A stretch of DNA of 52,391 nt from Nicoletella semolina (GCF_004345745.1 NZ_SLXJ01000015.1:1-52391); one strand, 5' to 3'. Positions 1-9,430 are shown, counted from the first letter of the stretch. The notes: a model not told the origin generated them from the letters alone. A program made the numbers and translations.

Positions 1-90
1 CTGAATCCATTCCGAACTCAGAAGTAAAACGCAGTAACGCCGATGGTAGTGTGGGGGCTCCCCATGTGAGAGTAGGTCATCGCCAGAGCT
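1..90 (+). rRNA. rrf: 5S rRNA, 3' part (cut by window start)
   Basis: The sequence matches the bacterial 5S rRNA core from loop A onward (CCGAACTCAGAAG, CGCCGATGGTAGTGTGGGG, GAGAGTAGGTCATC). The 5' strand of helix I lies outside the window. The 3' strand ends with GCCAGAGCT, so the end near base 90 is approximate. It is the first of two tandem 5S genes at the end of an rRNA operon. Confidence 0.93.
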
Positions 91-151
91 TTATTAAATT
101 AGTTTATTAATTATATATTGTTTATCTAGTAAGCTAACTTAATTGAGAATT

Positions 152-270
152 TGATTAATGACAATAGTGCTGTGGTTCTACCTGAATCCATTCCGAACTC
201 AGAAGTAAAACGCAGTAACGCCGATGGTAGTGTGGGGGTTCCCCATGTGAGAGTAGGTCATCATTAATCT
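152..270 (+). rRNA. rrf: 5S rRNA, second tandem copy
   Basis: This is a complete 5S gene of about 119 nt. Bases 182-261 repeat bases 1-80 with one substitution (GGGGGTTCCCC for GGGGGCTCCCC). Its terminal helix I is AT-rich: GATTAATGA at 153-161 pairs perfectly with TCATTAATC at 261-269. The first copy has an unrelated 3' strand, GCCAGAGCT, there. The ends are set by this pairing. It is followed directly by tRNA-Asp. Confidence 0.9.
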
Positions 271-280
271 CCTATTTTGC

Positions 281-357
281 GGAGCGGTAGTTCAGCTGGT
301 TAGAATACCTGCCTGTCACGCAGGGGGTCGCGGGTTCGAGTCCCGTCCGTTCCGCCA
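281..357 (+). tRNA. tRNA-Asp (GTC)
   Basis: A full cloverleaf with encoded CCA. The acceptor stem GGAGCGG pairs with CCGTTCC, the anticodon loop carries GTC, and the T-loop is TTCGAGT. It sits 10 nt after the second 5S gene, the same distal rRNA-operon arrangement as 5S-Asp-Trp in enteric rrnC. Confidence 0.97.
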
Positions 358-393
358 CTTATTAAAAGGCGAGTTAACTCTCGCTTTGTCTAT

Positions 394-469
394 AGGGGCG
401 TAGTTCAATTGGTAGAGCACCGGTCTCCAAAACCGGGTGTTGGGAGTTCGAGTCTCTCCGCCCCTGCCA
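394..469 (+). tRNA. tRNA-Trp (CCA)
   Basis: A 76-nt cloverleaf. The acceptor stem AGGGGCG pairs with CGCCCCT, with discriminator G and encoded CCA. The anticodon loop CTCCAAA carries CCA. It is the last gene of the rRNA operon. Confidence 0.97.
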
Positions 470-562
470 TTATTTATCTTTTTACATTCTTTTATACTCC
501 ACTAGATGGTTTTGCAAATTTTTTGTAGAAATTAATCGCTTGTAATATTTATCATTATTAAA

Positions 563-1456
563 ATGAAAAACCTTGACCCTATAATTGAATTGTTTCTAGC
601 TTCTCTTTGGCAACAAGAAGGGTTATCCAGTAATACAATATCTGCCTATCGAATTGATTTAGTTATCTTTTCTCAATGGTTATCCTCTCCACAGGCTTTT
701 TTGACACTAGATTATCTAGATATACAACAATTTATTAGCGAAAGATTGGAACAAGGATACAAGCCTGCGAGTTTAGCCAGAATGCAAAGTTGCTTAAGAA
801 AGTTCTTTCATTTTCTTTATGTAGAAAAATATCGTAAAGATAACCCAACAGAAAAGTTAGTATCGCCTAAAAAAAAACTCTATTTACCTAAATCTCTTAG
901 TGAAGAGCAAGTTTCTGCATTATTAAATCTCCCAAATATACAAGATCCCATAGAACTGCGAGATAAAGCAATGCTTGAGTTGCTTTATGCGACTGGATTA
1001 CGGGTTTCCGAATTAGTTTCACTCACTCTAGAATCTATTAGCTTACGTCAAGGCTTAGTAAGAGTTGTAGGTAAGGGAGATAAAGAACGTTTGATTCCCT
1101 TAGGTGAAGAGGCTAATTATTGGGTTAGACAGTTTTTTGCTGAAGGTAGAATGTTGTTATTGAATGGTATGCAATCTGATGTTGTTTTTCCAAGTCGTTT
1201 GGGGAAGCAGATGACTCGTCAAACGTTCTGGCATAGAATTAAATATTATGCAAAACTTGCTGGTATTGACGGCGATAAACTTTCGCCTCATGTTTTACGC
1301 CACGCATTTGCTACACACTTAGTAAACCACGGTGCAGATTTGAGAGTAGTTCAAATGTTACTTGGACATAGTGATTTATCTACCACGCAAATTTATACCC
1401 AAGTTGCTCGTACACGTTTAAAATCGTTACATCAACAATTTCACCCCCGAGGATAA
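563..1456 (+). CDS. xerD: Site-specific tyrosine recombinase XerD
   Basis: XerD works with XerC at the dif site near the division septum to resolve chromosome dimers, under FtsK control. The 297-residue protein has the usual two parts: an N-terminal SAM-like core-binding domain (about 1-100) and a C-terminal catalytic domain. The full catalytic set is visible: R147 (TGLRVSE), K171 (VGKGDK), H243 and R246 (HVLRHAF), H269 (LLGHSD) and the nucleophile Y278 (TQIYTQV). These are one residue off the E. coli numbering, as expected for a 297- versus 298-residue protein. The next gene starts one base after the stop codon, so the two are probably co-transcribed. Confidence 0.96.
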   Translation: MKNLDPIIELFLASLWQQEGLSSNTISAYRIDLVIFSQWLSSPQAFLTLDYLDIQQFISERLEQGYKPASLARMQSCLRKFFHFLYVEKYRKDNPTEKLVSPKKKLYLPKSLSEEQVSALLNLPNIQDPIELRDKAMLELLYATGLRVSELVSLTLESISLRQGLVRVVGKGDKERLIPLGEEANYWVRQFFAEGRMLLLNGMQSDVVFPSRLGKQMTRQTFWHRIKYYAKLAGIDGDKLSPHVLRHAFATHLVNHGADLRVVQMLLGHSDLSTTQIYTQVARTRLKSLHQQFHPRG

Positions 1457-1457
1457 T

Positions 1458-1760
1458 ATGCAAAAAAAAGGTTTTTCTTTATTTGGTTGGTCTCTTGCTT
1501 TTTTCTGTTTACCAAGTGCGTTATGGCCACTTGCTTTGCTTGTTTCATCTGCTTTTTCTGATAATACTCACCTAACTTCATTTCAAATAGATTATTTTTC
1601 CATTCTTTTTTGGATATATCCCTTTGTTCTTTTATTGGTATCAGGTGGACTTTATAGGTTGTATCGACAACATAAACGCTTAGCGGTAGTTTGTTTGATA
1701 TTTGCCTTTTTAATCTTTTATACACTTGTCTTTTATATTGTTTCTCAATTGATACAGTAA
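1458..1760 (+). CDS. Small inner-membrane protein, unknown function
   Basis: A 100-residue, strongly hydrophobic protein with about three predicted membrane segments (roughly 8-33, 45-66 and 74-97) and a basic loop (YRQHKRL) between the second and third. The start lies one base after the xerD stop, and the xerD 3' end supplies a GAGGA ribosome site five bases upstream, which supports translational coupling. I do not recognise a characterised family. A 121-codon frame on the opposite strand spans the same bases, but it is basic, lacks a clear ribosome site and is not favoured. Confidence 0.7.
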   Translation: MQKKGFSLFGWSLAFFCLPSALWPLALLVSSAFSDNTHLTSFQIDYFSILFWIYPFVLLLVSGGLYRLYRQHKRLAVVCLIFAFLIFYTLVFYIVSQLIQ

Positions 1761-1792
1761 GAGTATTTAACCTTATTTTTCCAGTCGAATTG

Positions 1793-1843
1793 TTGAATTT
1801 AATCATAATAGTGATATATTTACTAGTGATAATTATTATTAAA
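1793..1843 (+). promoter_or_regulatory. Promoter with Fur-like operator for the Hup-like receptor
   Basis: TTGAAT at 1793-1798 and TATATT at 1815-1820 are 16 bases apart. Just downstream (about 1826-1843) GATAATTATTAT gives two adjacent NATWAT hexamers, the core of a Fur box, with a poor third hexamer. An operator over the start site fits iron repression of a heme receptor. The assignment is by motif only. Confidence 0.5.
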
Positions 1844-1858
1844 TAGACAAGGAGACTT

Positions 1859-4540
1859 ATGATACTAAATGAAAAACATCGGAGAATGATTGTTATAGGT
1901 ACTGTTGCAACGACAGTGAGTTTTATCTCTCATTCGAAAGGGCAATCTACAGTTCCAGAAGCATTAGGTGAAGTTTTTGTAAAGGGAACATCAACGTCAG
2001 TAACGAAAGAAGATGCTTTTATAAAGTCAAAAGCGATGAGTGTAAGAGAAGTTAAATCAGACAATACTCAATCGCTTGATGATATTGTTAGAACGGTTCC
2101 AGGTGCTTTTACTAATTTGGATAAATCAGGCGGTGGTGTAAATGTGAATATCCGTGGTTTAAGTGGATTTGGACGAGTCAATATGACAGTTGATGGCGTT
2201 TCTCAGACCTTTTATGCTTCTTCAGCAGACGATGGGGGGAGTCGTGGTAGCGGTACTTCTTCTTTTGGAGGACTTATTGATCCTGCATTTATCCGAGGTG
2301 TTGATATTGAACGTGGTACCTTTAGTGGTAAAGGTGGAGTTAATGCTTTAATGGGATCGGCTGATTTTAGAACTTTAAGATTGGCTGATGTTATTAGAGA
2401 AGATAATCAGGTTGGAGCAATTGCTAATTATAGTCTAGGTAGCAATAATATTGGCAATAGCTATATGGTTGCCGTTGCAGCAAAGAAAAACTTTGATAAT
2501 AAAAAGCTTGGATTTATTTATGGCTATTCACATCGTGATATATCACAAGATTATAAAGTGGGAGATGGATATGGAAATATCAAAGGAAAAGAGTTTACCT
2601 TTGCAGGTTATAATGCTGCAGGCGAGCCAACCTATATAGATGAATTCGGAGAACTGTGGTACGAACCTGGGTTACCTCCCTATAATGCCAAAGCACTTCG
2701 TCAAAAGCCGAAAAGTCATTTAGCCAAAATAGAATACAGTGATCAATACAATGATTTGGTGCTATCTTACCGAAATTATCAAACAGGGCTTGTGGGTCGC
2801 CAAATTAAATCAGATAGCTATCAAATTAATTATCATCTGACTTCTCCTCAAAATCGCAATGTAGATTTGAATGTATTGTATGCTTATAACTTGGGTAAGC
2901 AAGAGTACCAATCAGGTGCAAAAATTATGAGCCTTCCACTACAATTTGGGGGCTTGACGACTAAAAATACATCAAATACATTTGATGTGAGTAATACATT
3001 TAGTAACGAACTGCCTTTTGGTTTCTTAAAAACAACACTTGGCGTGAATCTTCTTCATAATGAGTATAAGAAGAGTAGACACCCTTCTGAATTGAACTAT
3101 CGTGTAGCTAAGAATAAACATAAAAGAGGTATAGGTGCCTTAATTAATGGTTCTGAAGCTAATACTTTCTATCCTGAGGGTGAGCAAGAGTTTAATAGTG
3201 TATATCTTGATAATAGTCTAACCTTTGGTATTTTTACACTTGATGCTAATTTGAATTGGACTAAAAATGAATACCGAGGTGAACGTTGGGATCGCATCGG
3301 AACAGGAAATAATGAAAGTGCAAGACGAAGCTATCAACGCTATTTCGGCAAGGATTTTTTCACCAATCCAAAATATCAAAAAATATTGGATGAAAGCTTT
3401 AAATTTAATAGAGAAGAATTTGCTTATGAAGTATTACAATTTTGGGATTATGAAGAAGGTAATTCTGAACACGAATCAAAAGTTGATCAGGCTATTCTCG
3501 CTAATCCAGATAAGAAATATCTAGGATATGAACATATTTCAACGGGGCGAAACTTCAAAAAATATGAAATGGGGGAGCATAAATATCTGAATCATTCTTT
3601 AGGATTATCTGCTTATATTCACGATATGTTCACACCGTTTGTAAATTATTCAAAAACGCACCGATCACCAAATATTAAAGAAATATTCTTCAGTGAGTTT
3701 GATAGTTCAGGGATTAATCACCTAAAACCAGAAAATGCGAAAACGTGGCAGTTAGGCTTTAATTCTTATCGATCAGGTCTTATCTCAGATCAAGACACTT
3801 TTGGGTTTAAATTTTTGGTATATAAGACAAAAATTAATGACTATATTCATAATGTAAAAGCGAGAGAGTCTCGATGGGGAAGTGCAGAGCCATTCATCAA
3901 GCATTATAATTATGCCAACAAAGTTAGAATTAAAGGCTTAGAGGTAGAATTAAGCTATGATCTTGGTCGTTTTTATTTAGAGATGGCTTATGCTCGTCAA
4001 TATACTAACCAACCCCTCAATTTTACGGACTCTAGCCCTCGAGTAGACGCTCCAACAGCTCAAGGTCAATGGGCTCAAGGCTATGGCCTAACTAAATTGA
4101 CAATGTTGCCGAGAGATTATGCAAGTCTAGATTTTGGAACAAGATGGTTTGATCAAAAATTCATACTTGGTACAAAAGCGAAATATTATGGGGAAAGTCG
4201 TGTTACAACACAAAATGCTGCTATAGTACCTTGTCCAGGAACAGCACATGGAAAATCTGGATTTACCCATATTTGCGGTTACAATAAAGAAGAAGGCGTG
4301 TTGAAGAAACAACCGATTATTTTCGATATTTATGCTATTTTCAAACCTATAAAAAACCTTCAAGTTAAAGCTGAAGTTCAAAATGTATTTGACAGGGCTT
4401 ATATCAATCCATTAGATGCAAATAATGATTCAGCAAGCCAATTCTTATACCAAATGGGCGTTAGCGACGATTACCAATACCAGTCGAATAACTATGCGAG
4501 AGGGCGAACTTATTTAGTTAATTTTAACTACCAATTTTAG
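1859..4540 (+). CDS. hup: TonB-dependent heme receptor, Hup-like
   Basis: An outer-membrane receptor, 893 residues, most like my recollection of H. influenzae Hup (HI1217), a broad heme-utilization receptor of about 913 residues. The order is a signal peptide (about 1-29), a TonB-box-like GEVFVKG (37-43), a plug domain (about 65-190, with the NIRG and GRVNMTVDGVSQTFY segments) and a 22-strand barrel ending in the terminal Phe of FNYQF. The heme-receptor FRAP/NPNL region appears as THRSPNIKE followed by NHLKPENAKTWQLGF. It is preceded by a GGAG ribosome site and a Fur-like box, and followed by a rho-independent terminator. A second heme/hemoglobin receptor lies next to it. The exact ligand cannot be read from the sequence. 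Confidence 0.82.
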   Translation: MILNEKHRRMIVIGTVATTVSFISHSKGQSTVPEALGEVFVKGTSTSVTKEDAFIKSKAMSVREVKSDNTQSLDDIVRTVPGAFTNLDKSGGGVNVNIRGLSGFGRVNMTVDGVSQTFYASSADDGGSRGSGTSSFGGLIDPAFIRGVDIERGTFSGKGGVNALMGSADFRTLRLADVIREDNQVGAIANYSLGSNNIGNSYMVAVAAKKNFDNKKLGFIYGYSHRDISQDYKVGDGYGNIKGKEFTFAGYNAAGEPTYIDEFGELWYEPGLPPYNAKALRQKPKSHLAKIEYSDQYNDLVLSYRNYQTGLVGRQIKSDSYQINYHLTSPQNRNVDLNVLYAYNLGKQEYQSGAKIMSLPLQFGGLTTKNTSNTFDVSNTFSNELPFGFLKTTLGVNLLHNEYKKSRHPSELNYRVAKNKHKRGIGALINGSEANTFYPEGEQEFNSVYLDNSLTFGIFTLDANLNWTKNEYRGERWDRIGTGNNESARRSYQRYFGKDFFTNPKYQKILDESFKFNREEFAYEVLQFWDYEEGNSEHESKVDQAILANPDKKYLGYEHISTGRNFKKYEMGEHKYLNHSLGLSAYIHDMFTPFVNYSKTHRSPNIKEIFFSEFDSSGINHLKPENAKTWQLGFNSYRSGLISDQDTFGFKFLVYKTKINDYIHNVKARESRWGSAEPFIKHYNYANKVRIKGLEVELSYDLGRFYLEMAYARQYTNQPLNFTDSSPRVDAPTAQGQWAQGYGLTKLTMLPRDYASLDFGTRWFDQKFILGTKAKYYGESRVTTQNAAIVPCPGTAHGKSGFTHICGYNKEEGVLKKQPIIFDIYAIFKPIKNLQVKAEVQNVFDRAYINPLDANNDSASQFLYQMGVSDDYQYQSNNYARGRTYLVNFNYQF

Positions 4541-4573
4541 TTACTACCTTCCGTTATACTATAACAATGCAAC

Positions 4574-4606
4574 GGCTCTCTCTATTTTTGGAGGGAGCTT
4601 TTTTTG
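4574..4606 (+). terminator. Rho-independent terminator of the Hup-like gene
   Basis: A 10-bp stem (4574-4583 with 4590-4599, three G-U pairs) is followed by a run of seven T. Confidence 0.82.
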
Positions 4607-4706
4607 TTCGCTTTCAGTCGGAGAAAATTCTTTCTGAATATGTTTGCAATTTTTTGTAAATAAATAACTGCTTGTAAGGCTTGGAAGAAATAGAATAATG
4701 TATGTA

Positions 4707-4734
4707 TTGTAAATATAAGTGAAATTGTTACAAT
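4707..4734 (+). promoter_or_regulatory. Putative hgbA promoter
   Basis: TTGTAA (4707-4712) and TACAAT (4729-4734) are separated by 16 bases, 37 bases before the hgbA start. A weak Fur-like AT-rich stretch follows (about 4738-4755), but it does not match the consensus well enough to call. Confidence 0.45.
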
Positions 4735-4770
4735 TAAGAATAGTTATTAATTGTAAAAAGGTGCGTTGTA

Positions 4771-7700
4771 ATGAGAAATAAGCAGATAAAATTATCGGCT
4801 ATTGCAGTGGTGGTGTTATCTTGTGGCTTAAACTACGCTAGTGAGAATGCTATAAGGCTACAAACAATTGTTGTTTCGGGTTCGCAGGGACAATCTCAAA
4901 AAATTGGTGAGATTAAAAAAACAGCAAAAATGCTGGGTAAGCAACAAACCCAAGATAGTAGAGAGGTGGTTCGTTATGAAACGGGCGTAACGGTAGTGGA
5001 AAATGGGCGATTTGGCACATCTGGCTATGCGATTCGTGGGGTCGATGAAAACCGTGTTGCTATTCAAGTTGATGGTCTAGCTCAAGCGGAAACCATCTCT
5101 TCGCAAGGTTTTAAAGAGCTATTTGAGGGATATGGTAATTTTAATAATACCCGTAACGGTGCTGAAATTGAAACCTTAAAGCAGGTAATCATTCGTAAAG
5201 GTGCTGATGGGGTCAGAACAGGCAGTGGATCGCTTGGTGGAGCGGTTATTTTTGAAACGAAAGATGCGAGGGATTATTTAACGCAGAAAAACTATCATTT
5301 TTCCTATAAACGTGGTTATTCTTCAGCAGATAATCATCATTTGAATCGTTTGAGTTTAGCGGGGCGTTATAAATGGTTTGATGCGTTGGTAGTAGCAACA
5401 AAACGAGATGCTGATGAATTGAAAAATTTTGGTTATAAAAGTTATGCGTCTCATATCCAAGGTAAAAAACGTGAAAAAGCTGATCCGTATCAACGTAGTG
5501 TGAATAGCACATTGTTAAAAGTAGGCTTCCAACCTAATGAGGAAAACCGCCTAAGTGTAATGGCGGATTTATATCAGGCAAAAACCAAGGGGAATGATTT
5601 TTCTTATACGTTAAAACACACAAAATTAGGGGTATTACAGCGTGATGAGGTGGAACTTCGCCACGTCAATGACAAAATAGTGCGGCAGAATTATGCGATT
5701 ACTTTTGAGAATTTCACTCAAAACCCATTTTACGACAGTCTAAAATTGACGTATTCCAACCAAAAAATTACAACTCGTGCAAGAACGGACGAATATTGTG
5801 ACGGTAACGAGAAATGTGAATTTTTGCAAAATAAATTTGGGTTGAAATATAACAAAAATAATCAATTGGTAGATAAAAATAATACGCCGATTGAGTATGT
5901 GAATATTCAGCCATATTGGAATGAAAAAAATCTCCATTCTGAAACCGTTACTTTGTTAAACAAAGAAGAGCTGGAAAAAGCAGGAAAGTATTGGAAGTAC
6001 GATAGAGAGATATTTAGACCGAAAAGAACGGTTGTCGAAAAAAGGCTTGAGGAACAATTTAAATTAAATCCGAATGCGACTGTTGATTATGAGTGTGATC
6101 CAAGTTCTGGAGAATTGGTTTGTGCCTTTACGGTCAAAGAAAATACTTATATCAATAAAACAGAACGTTCGCTTGTCGTAGATGGTATGAAATATGATTT
6201 AAATGACCCAGCTAATGAAGGCGTTAGCAATCAGATTGATTACAACTTATCGACTTATAATCCGATTATTTATAGCTGTGATGCGGTAAATTGTGAGCTG
6301 AATACGATCAAGGCTTTTTATAGAGATAAGATCGTTGATGTGCCATTTAAGGTGATTGAGCGAGAGGGGAAAAAGTATGCTCAAATCCAAGCCGATAGAT
6401 CGATTTATACCAGCCAGCTTAGATCACCAGTTGTTATTAGACCTAATAACAAGGGATATTTACAAAATATTTGGACAGAGCGTGATCTCAATACGAAAAC
6501 ACACCAGATTAATTTGGATTTAACCAAAGAAATTGAGTTTTGGGCAACAAAACACGCCTTGTTTTATGGTGGTTTATGGTCTAAAAACGGAAAATCTATG
6601 GTCAATACTTCAGGCGATACCTATCTTGCTGATTCACTCAGATGGTGGGCGGTATATCCTCAGAGCTGTAAAGGTACAGATAAATTTAATTCACTTTGCA
6701 GTAATCAAAATACCTATTCGTTCTTAATTCCTGTGAAAAATGTAACGAATGCACTCTATTTTGGGGACGATATTCGTTTTAATGACTGGTTAGGCATTGA
6801 TTGGGCTTATCGTTATGACAAGATCAGGTATAAACCAATTTATGTCGCAGGCGTCACGCCAAAATTGCCTGATGAGATGGTGAAACTTGATCCAAGTTTA
6901 ACACCAAAAGAGAATATTCAGCGATTTTCACAACCGAAAAAATATTCGGCAAAATCCTATTCTGTGGCGACGACATTTGATCCTTTGCCTTGGTTAAGGT
7001 TGCAAGCAAAATACGGCAAGGGGTTTAGAGTGCCGACTAGTGATGAAATTTACTTTACTTTCTTGCACCCTGATTTAAGCATTAAGCCTAATGTGCAGCT
7101 CAGAGAGGAGACGGCAAAAACGAAAGAGGCAACAGTAACTTTGCATCACGATGTTGGATTCTTGACGTTTAGTGCATTTGAAACAAATTATAAAAACTTC
7201 ATTGATTTGCAATATAAAGGGGAGCTGTCTCGTCAAGTTGGTAGCCAAAATCTAGGTTATGCTATTTATCAAAATACTAATCGTCCAGCAGCAAGGGTAA
7301 GTGGTATTGAATTACAATCGAAAATATTTTTAGGTCGTTTATTTAACCCACTTGAAGGGGTAGTGGTAGGGTATAAATACACCTATCAAAAGGGGCGTAT
7401 GGCGTATGATCCGAAGACAGATATTGCTAAGCCAACTGGGGGATCTGGTATTCCAATGAATGCGATTCAACCGAAAACGTCAGTATTCAGCTTAGGCTAT
7501 GATCACCCATCAGAGCGGTTTGGTGCGGATATTTACATCACTCACGTTGAGAAAAAAGCGAATAAAGATAGCTATAATCGCTACCATAGTGAAGAACGAG
7601 CAAAAAGTAGCTATGCTAAATGGCTAAGTCAATCTTACACGACGATAGATACGATAGTTTATGTTAAACCAATAAAAAGCCTGACATTGCAACTTGGCGT

Positions 7701-7860
7701 CTATAACTTAACTAATCGCAAATATGCGACTTGGGATAGTCTACGTTCGATTAAGCCGTTTGGTACCGCTAATCGTATTGATAATGCTACGGGTGAGGGA
7801 ATTAATCGTTTTTATGCACCAGAACGTAATTTCAGATTAAGCGGTGAATTAACATTCTAA
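4771..7860 (+). CDS. hgbA: TonB-dependent hemoglobin receptor HgbA
   Basis: An outer-membrane hemoglobin receptor that strips and imports heme using TonB-ExbBD energy. The 1029-residue product has a signal peptide ending near NYA-SE (about residue 23), a TonB box QTIVVSG (31-37), a plug domain with the family segment GYAIRGVDENRVAIQVDGLAQAE, and a large barrel ending in SGELTF. The heme-receptor motif reads FRVPTSDEIYF. The overall pattern is that of HgbA of H. ducreyi, A. pleuropneumoniae and P. multocida. No CCAA-type repeat tract is present, so it is not phase-variable in the manner of the H. influenzae Hgp proteins. It lies 230 bases downstream of another heme receptor gene but has its own promoter. 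Confidence 0.9.
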   Translation: MRNKQIKLSAIAVVVLSCGLNYASENAIRLQTIVVSGSQGQSQKIGEIKKTAKMLGKQQTQDSREVVRYETGVTVVENGRFGTSGYAIRGVDENRVAIQVDGLAQAETISSQGFKELFEGYGNFNNTRNGAEIETLKQVIIRKGADGVRTGSGSLGGAVIFETKDARDYLTQKNYHFSYKRGYSSADNHHLNRLSLAGRYKWFDALVVATKRDADELKNFGYKSYASHIQGKKREKADPYQRSVNSTLLKVGFQPNEENRLSVMADLYQAKTKGNDFSYTLKHTKLGVLQRDEVELRHVNDKIVRQNYAITFENFTQNPFYDSLKLTYSNQKITTRARTDEYCDGNEKCEFLQNKFGLKYNKNNQLVDKNNTPIEYVNIQPYWNEKNLHSETVTLLNKEELEKAGKYWKYDREIFRPKRTVVEKRLEEQFKLNPNATVDYECDPSSGELVCAFTVKENTYINKTERSLVVDGMKYDLNDPANEGVSNQIDYNLSTYNPIIYSCDAVNCELNTIKAFYRDKIVDVPFKVIEREGKKYAQIQADRSIYTSQLRSPVVIRPNNKGYLQNIWTERDLNTKTHQINLDLTKEIEFWATKHALFYGGLWSKNGKSMVNTSGDTYLADSLRWWAVYPQSCKGTDKFNSLCSNQNTYSFLIPVKNVTNALYFGDDIRFNDWLGIDWAYRYDKIRYKPIYVAGVTPKLPDEMVKLDPSLTPKENIQRFSQPKKYSAKSYSVATTFDPLPWLRLQAKYGKGFRVPTSDEIYFTFLHPDLSIKPNVQLREETAKTKEATVTLHHDVGFLTFSAFETNYKNFIDLQYKGELSRQVGSQNLGYAIYQNTNRPAARVSGIELQSKIFLGRLFNPLEGVVVGYKYTYQKGRMAYDPKTDIAKPTGGSGIPMNAIQPKTSVFSLGYDHPSERFGADIYITHVEKKANKDSYNRYHSEERAKSSYAKWLSQSYTTIDTIVYVKPIKSLTLQLGVYNLTNRKYATWDSLRSIKPFGTANRIDNATGEGINRFYAPERNFRLSGELTF

Positions 7861-7893
7861 TTTTGCAATCTTTCCTTCAAACTGATGCTAACA

Positions 7894-7926
7894 GACAACT
7901 TCCTCTTTAATATGGAGGAAGTTGTC
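7894..7926. terminator. Hairpin between hgbA and a convergent lipoprotein gene
   Basis: A perfect 12-bp stem (GACAACTTCCTC at 7894-7905 with 7915-7926) and a 9-nt loop sit between convergent stop codons. There is no T run on either side, so it is a transcript-end or stability hairpin rather than a textbook terminator. Confidence 0.55.
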
Positions 7927-7942
7927 GAATTCACAAAAAGTA

Positions 7943-8503
7943 TTACAGCAGCAACATTGCTCCCCATTTGATAATATCAAAGAAGAATTTATTTTCGCTA
8001 GTTGCAAGTCCTTCGCTGTTTTTTGTCTCTGAATTATCCTGTGTAATATCGACCATTCCGTTTTTATATTTTCCTTTCAATACGTCAAGATCATTGCGAG
8101 CATTGTTTCTTAGGATTTGGCATTGTTCATTAGGTAATGCTTTGACTTTATCTGTTTTGAATTTTTTAAACTGACGCTGTGCATATCCCATTGATTTTTC
8201 GTCTTCTTGGATCATTTTGACGTAATCTGAACCAATAAACTCCTCCAGTGGATAAAATAAAACATACTGTGCGTGGATATAAGCGTCTTCTTTAGAAAAA
8301 TGCTGTTGCTGAATTCTGGTCAAATTGGGGTAAATACAGAGTTCTGCTTGGCGACTGGCGATTGCCCAACGATGAGCATCTTGGTCTGAAATAATATAAT
8401 CAGCACCGATAAATTCGCCAGGAAAAGGCTCTTGAGGATTTGTTATGCTACACCCTGTAATGAAAAGCATAATGCCTGAAAGCAACCATTTTTTGTACAT
8501 CAT
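7943..8503 (-). CDS. Putative lipoprotein, unknown function
   Basis: A 186-residue protein. The first 17 residues form a lipoprotein signal peptide ending in the lipobox FITGC, with Cys18 as the acylated residue. The mature part is hydrophilic and mostly helical by composition. It includes an ARRxAELC-like segment, here [11 protein letters not shown], and ends in an unusual hydrophobic tail ([14 protein letters not shown]) that could be a second membrane contact. It is convergent with hgbA and divergent from the DeoR regulator. I recognise it only as a Pasteurellaceae lipoprotein of unknown role. The MM start leaves a second Met at position 2 as an alternative start. Confidence 0.72.
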   Translation of the reverse strand: MMYKKWLLSGIMLFITGCSITNPQEPFPGEFIGADYIISDQDAHRWAIASRQAELCIYPNLTRIQQQHFSKEDAYIHAQYVLFYPLEEFIGSDYVKMIQEDEKSMGYAQRQFKKFKTDKVKALPNEQCQILRNNARNDLDVLKGKYKNGMVDITQDNSETKNSEGLATSENKFFFDIIKWGAMLLL

Positions 8504-8665
8504 TTTGTTAAACCGTTATTTTATTAAGTTGTTATGAGAAAAAGGACGAGGCATTTTATCAGTAATTTTTATCTTGATATAGCACAGCAATATCGTAAAT
8601 GGCTTTCTTTTTTATTATTTCGAGATATAATTTATTCCTTTTGATTTGAAATTTATTAAAATAAA

Positions 8666-9430
8666 ATGCAGAAGAGAAATACTCAGCAACGCCGCCAAGC
8701 AATTGTAAAAATTGTACAACAGCAAGACGAAGTTAGCGTTGAACATCTAGCTAGCTTATTTGAAACATCAGAAGTTACGATTCGTAAGGATCTTACGATT
8801 TTGGAAGAGGGGGGCTTTTTATTACGTCGTTATGGTGGAGCGATGAAAATGCCTGAAGGCCTCGTTGATGAGCAAGGAGAAGGTGAGAATGTTTCGATTC
8901 AAAAGATGGCGATTGCAAAATGTGCAGTAGAGCTGATTCGAGATCACAATCGTATTATTGTGGATAGTGGTCGTACAACAGGGGCATTAGTTAAGGTGCT
9001 TCATCAAACAGGCTTAGTGATAATGACGAATTCATTAGCGTTAGCGAATGAGCTGATTTCTTTAGAGTGTGAACCTACGGTATTGATGACCGGTGGCACT
9101 TGGGATATGCGTTCTGAATCATTTCAGGGAAAAGTCGCAGAGCAGGTGCTGCGTTCTTATGATTTTGATCAGCTTTTTATTGGGGCTGATGGTCTGGATT
9201 TAGCTCGTGGTACAACTACGTTCAATGAGTTAGTCGGATTAAGTCAAGTGATGGCAGAAGTAAGCCGTGAGGTGATTGTGTTAATTGAGAGCGAGAAAAT
9301 AGGGCGAAAAATGCCAAACCTTGAATTAGGGTGGTCGCATATTGATAAGTTAATTACCGATAATCAATTAAGCTCAACTATTCGTGCTGACATTGAGCAG
9401 CAGGGGATTGAGGTGATTATTGCAAAGTAG
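8666..9430 (+). CDS. DeoR-family regulator next to glmS (GlmR-like)
   Basis: A 254-residue transcriptional repressor of the DeoR/GlpR type. A winged helix-turn-helix occupies about residues 5-58 (VSVEHLASLFETSEVTIRKDL, then RRYGGAM). The sugar-phosphate-sensing DeoRC domain follows (about 75-235, with the DSGRTTGALV and FIGADGLD segments). It sits 120 bases upstream of glmS in the same direction. In Pseudomonas and Vibrio the DeoR gene next to glmS is called glmR and controls amino-sugar genes. From that context I infer that it senses an amino-sugar phosphate and controls glmS. No strong ribosome site precedes the ATG. Confidence 0.82.
   Translation: MQKRNTQQRRQAIVKIVQQQDEVSVEHLASLFETSEVTIRKDLTILEEGGFLLRRYGGAMKMPEGLVDEQGEGENVSIQKMAIAKCAVELIRDHNRIIVDSGRTTGALVKVLHQTGLVIMTNSLALANELISLECEPTVLMTGGTWDMRSESFQGKVAEQVLRSYDFDQLFIGADGLDLARGTTTFNELVGLSQVMAEVSREVIVLIESEKIGRKMPNLELGWSHIDKLITDNQLSSTIRADIEQQGIEVIIAK

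Noticed and set aside
1441..1806. 121-codon frame on the minus strand over the small membrane gene after xerD
   Set aside because: It has no clear ribosome site or recognisable family and overlaps the hydrophobic plus-strand gene, which is coupled to xerD.
4738..4755. Fur box in front of hgbA
   Set aside because: Only a weak resemblance to the consensus in an AT-rich region; not enough to call.
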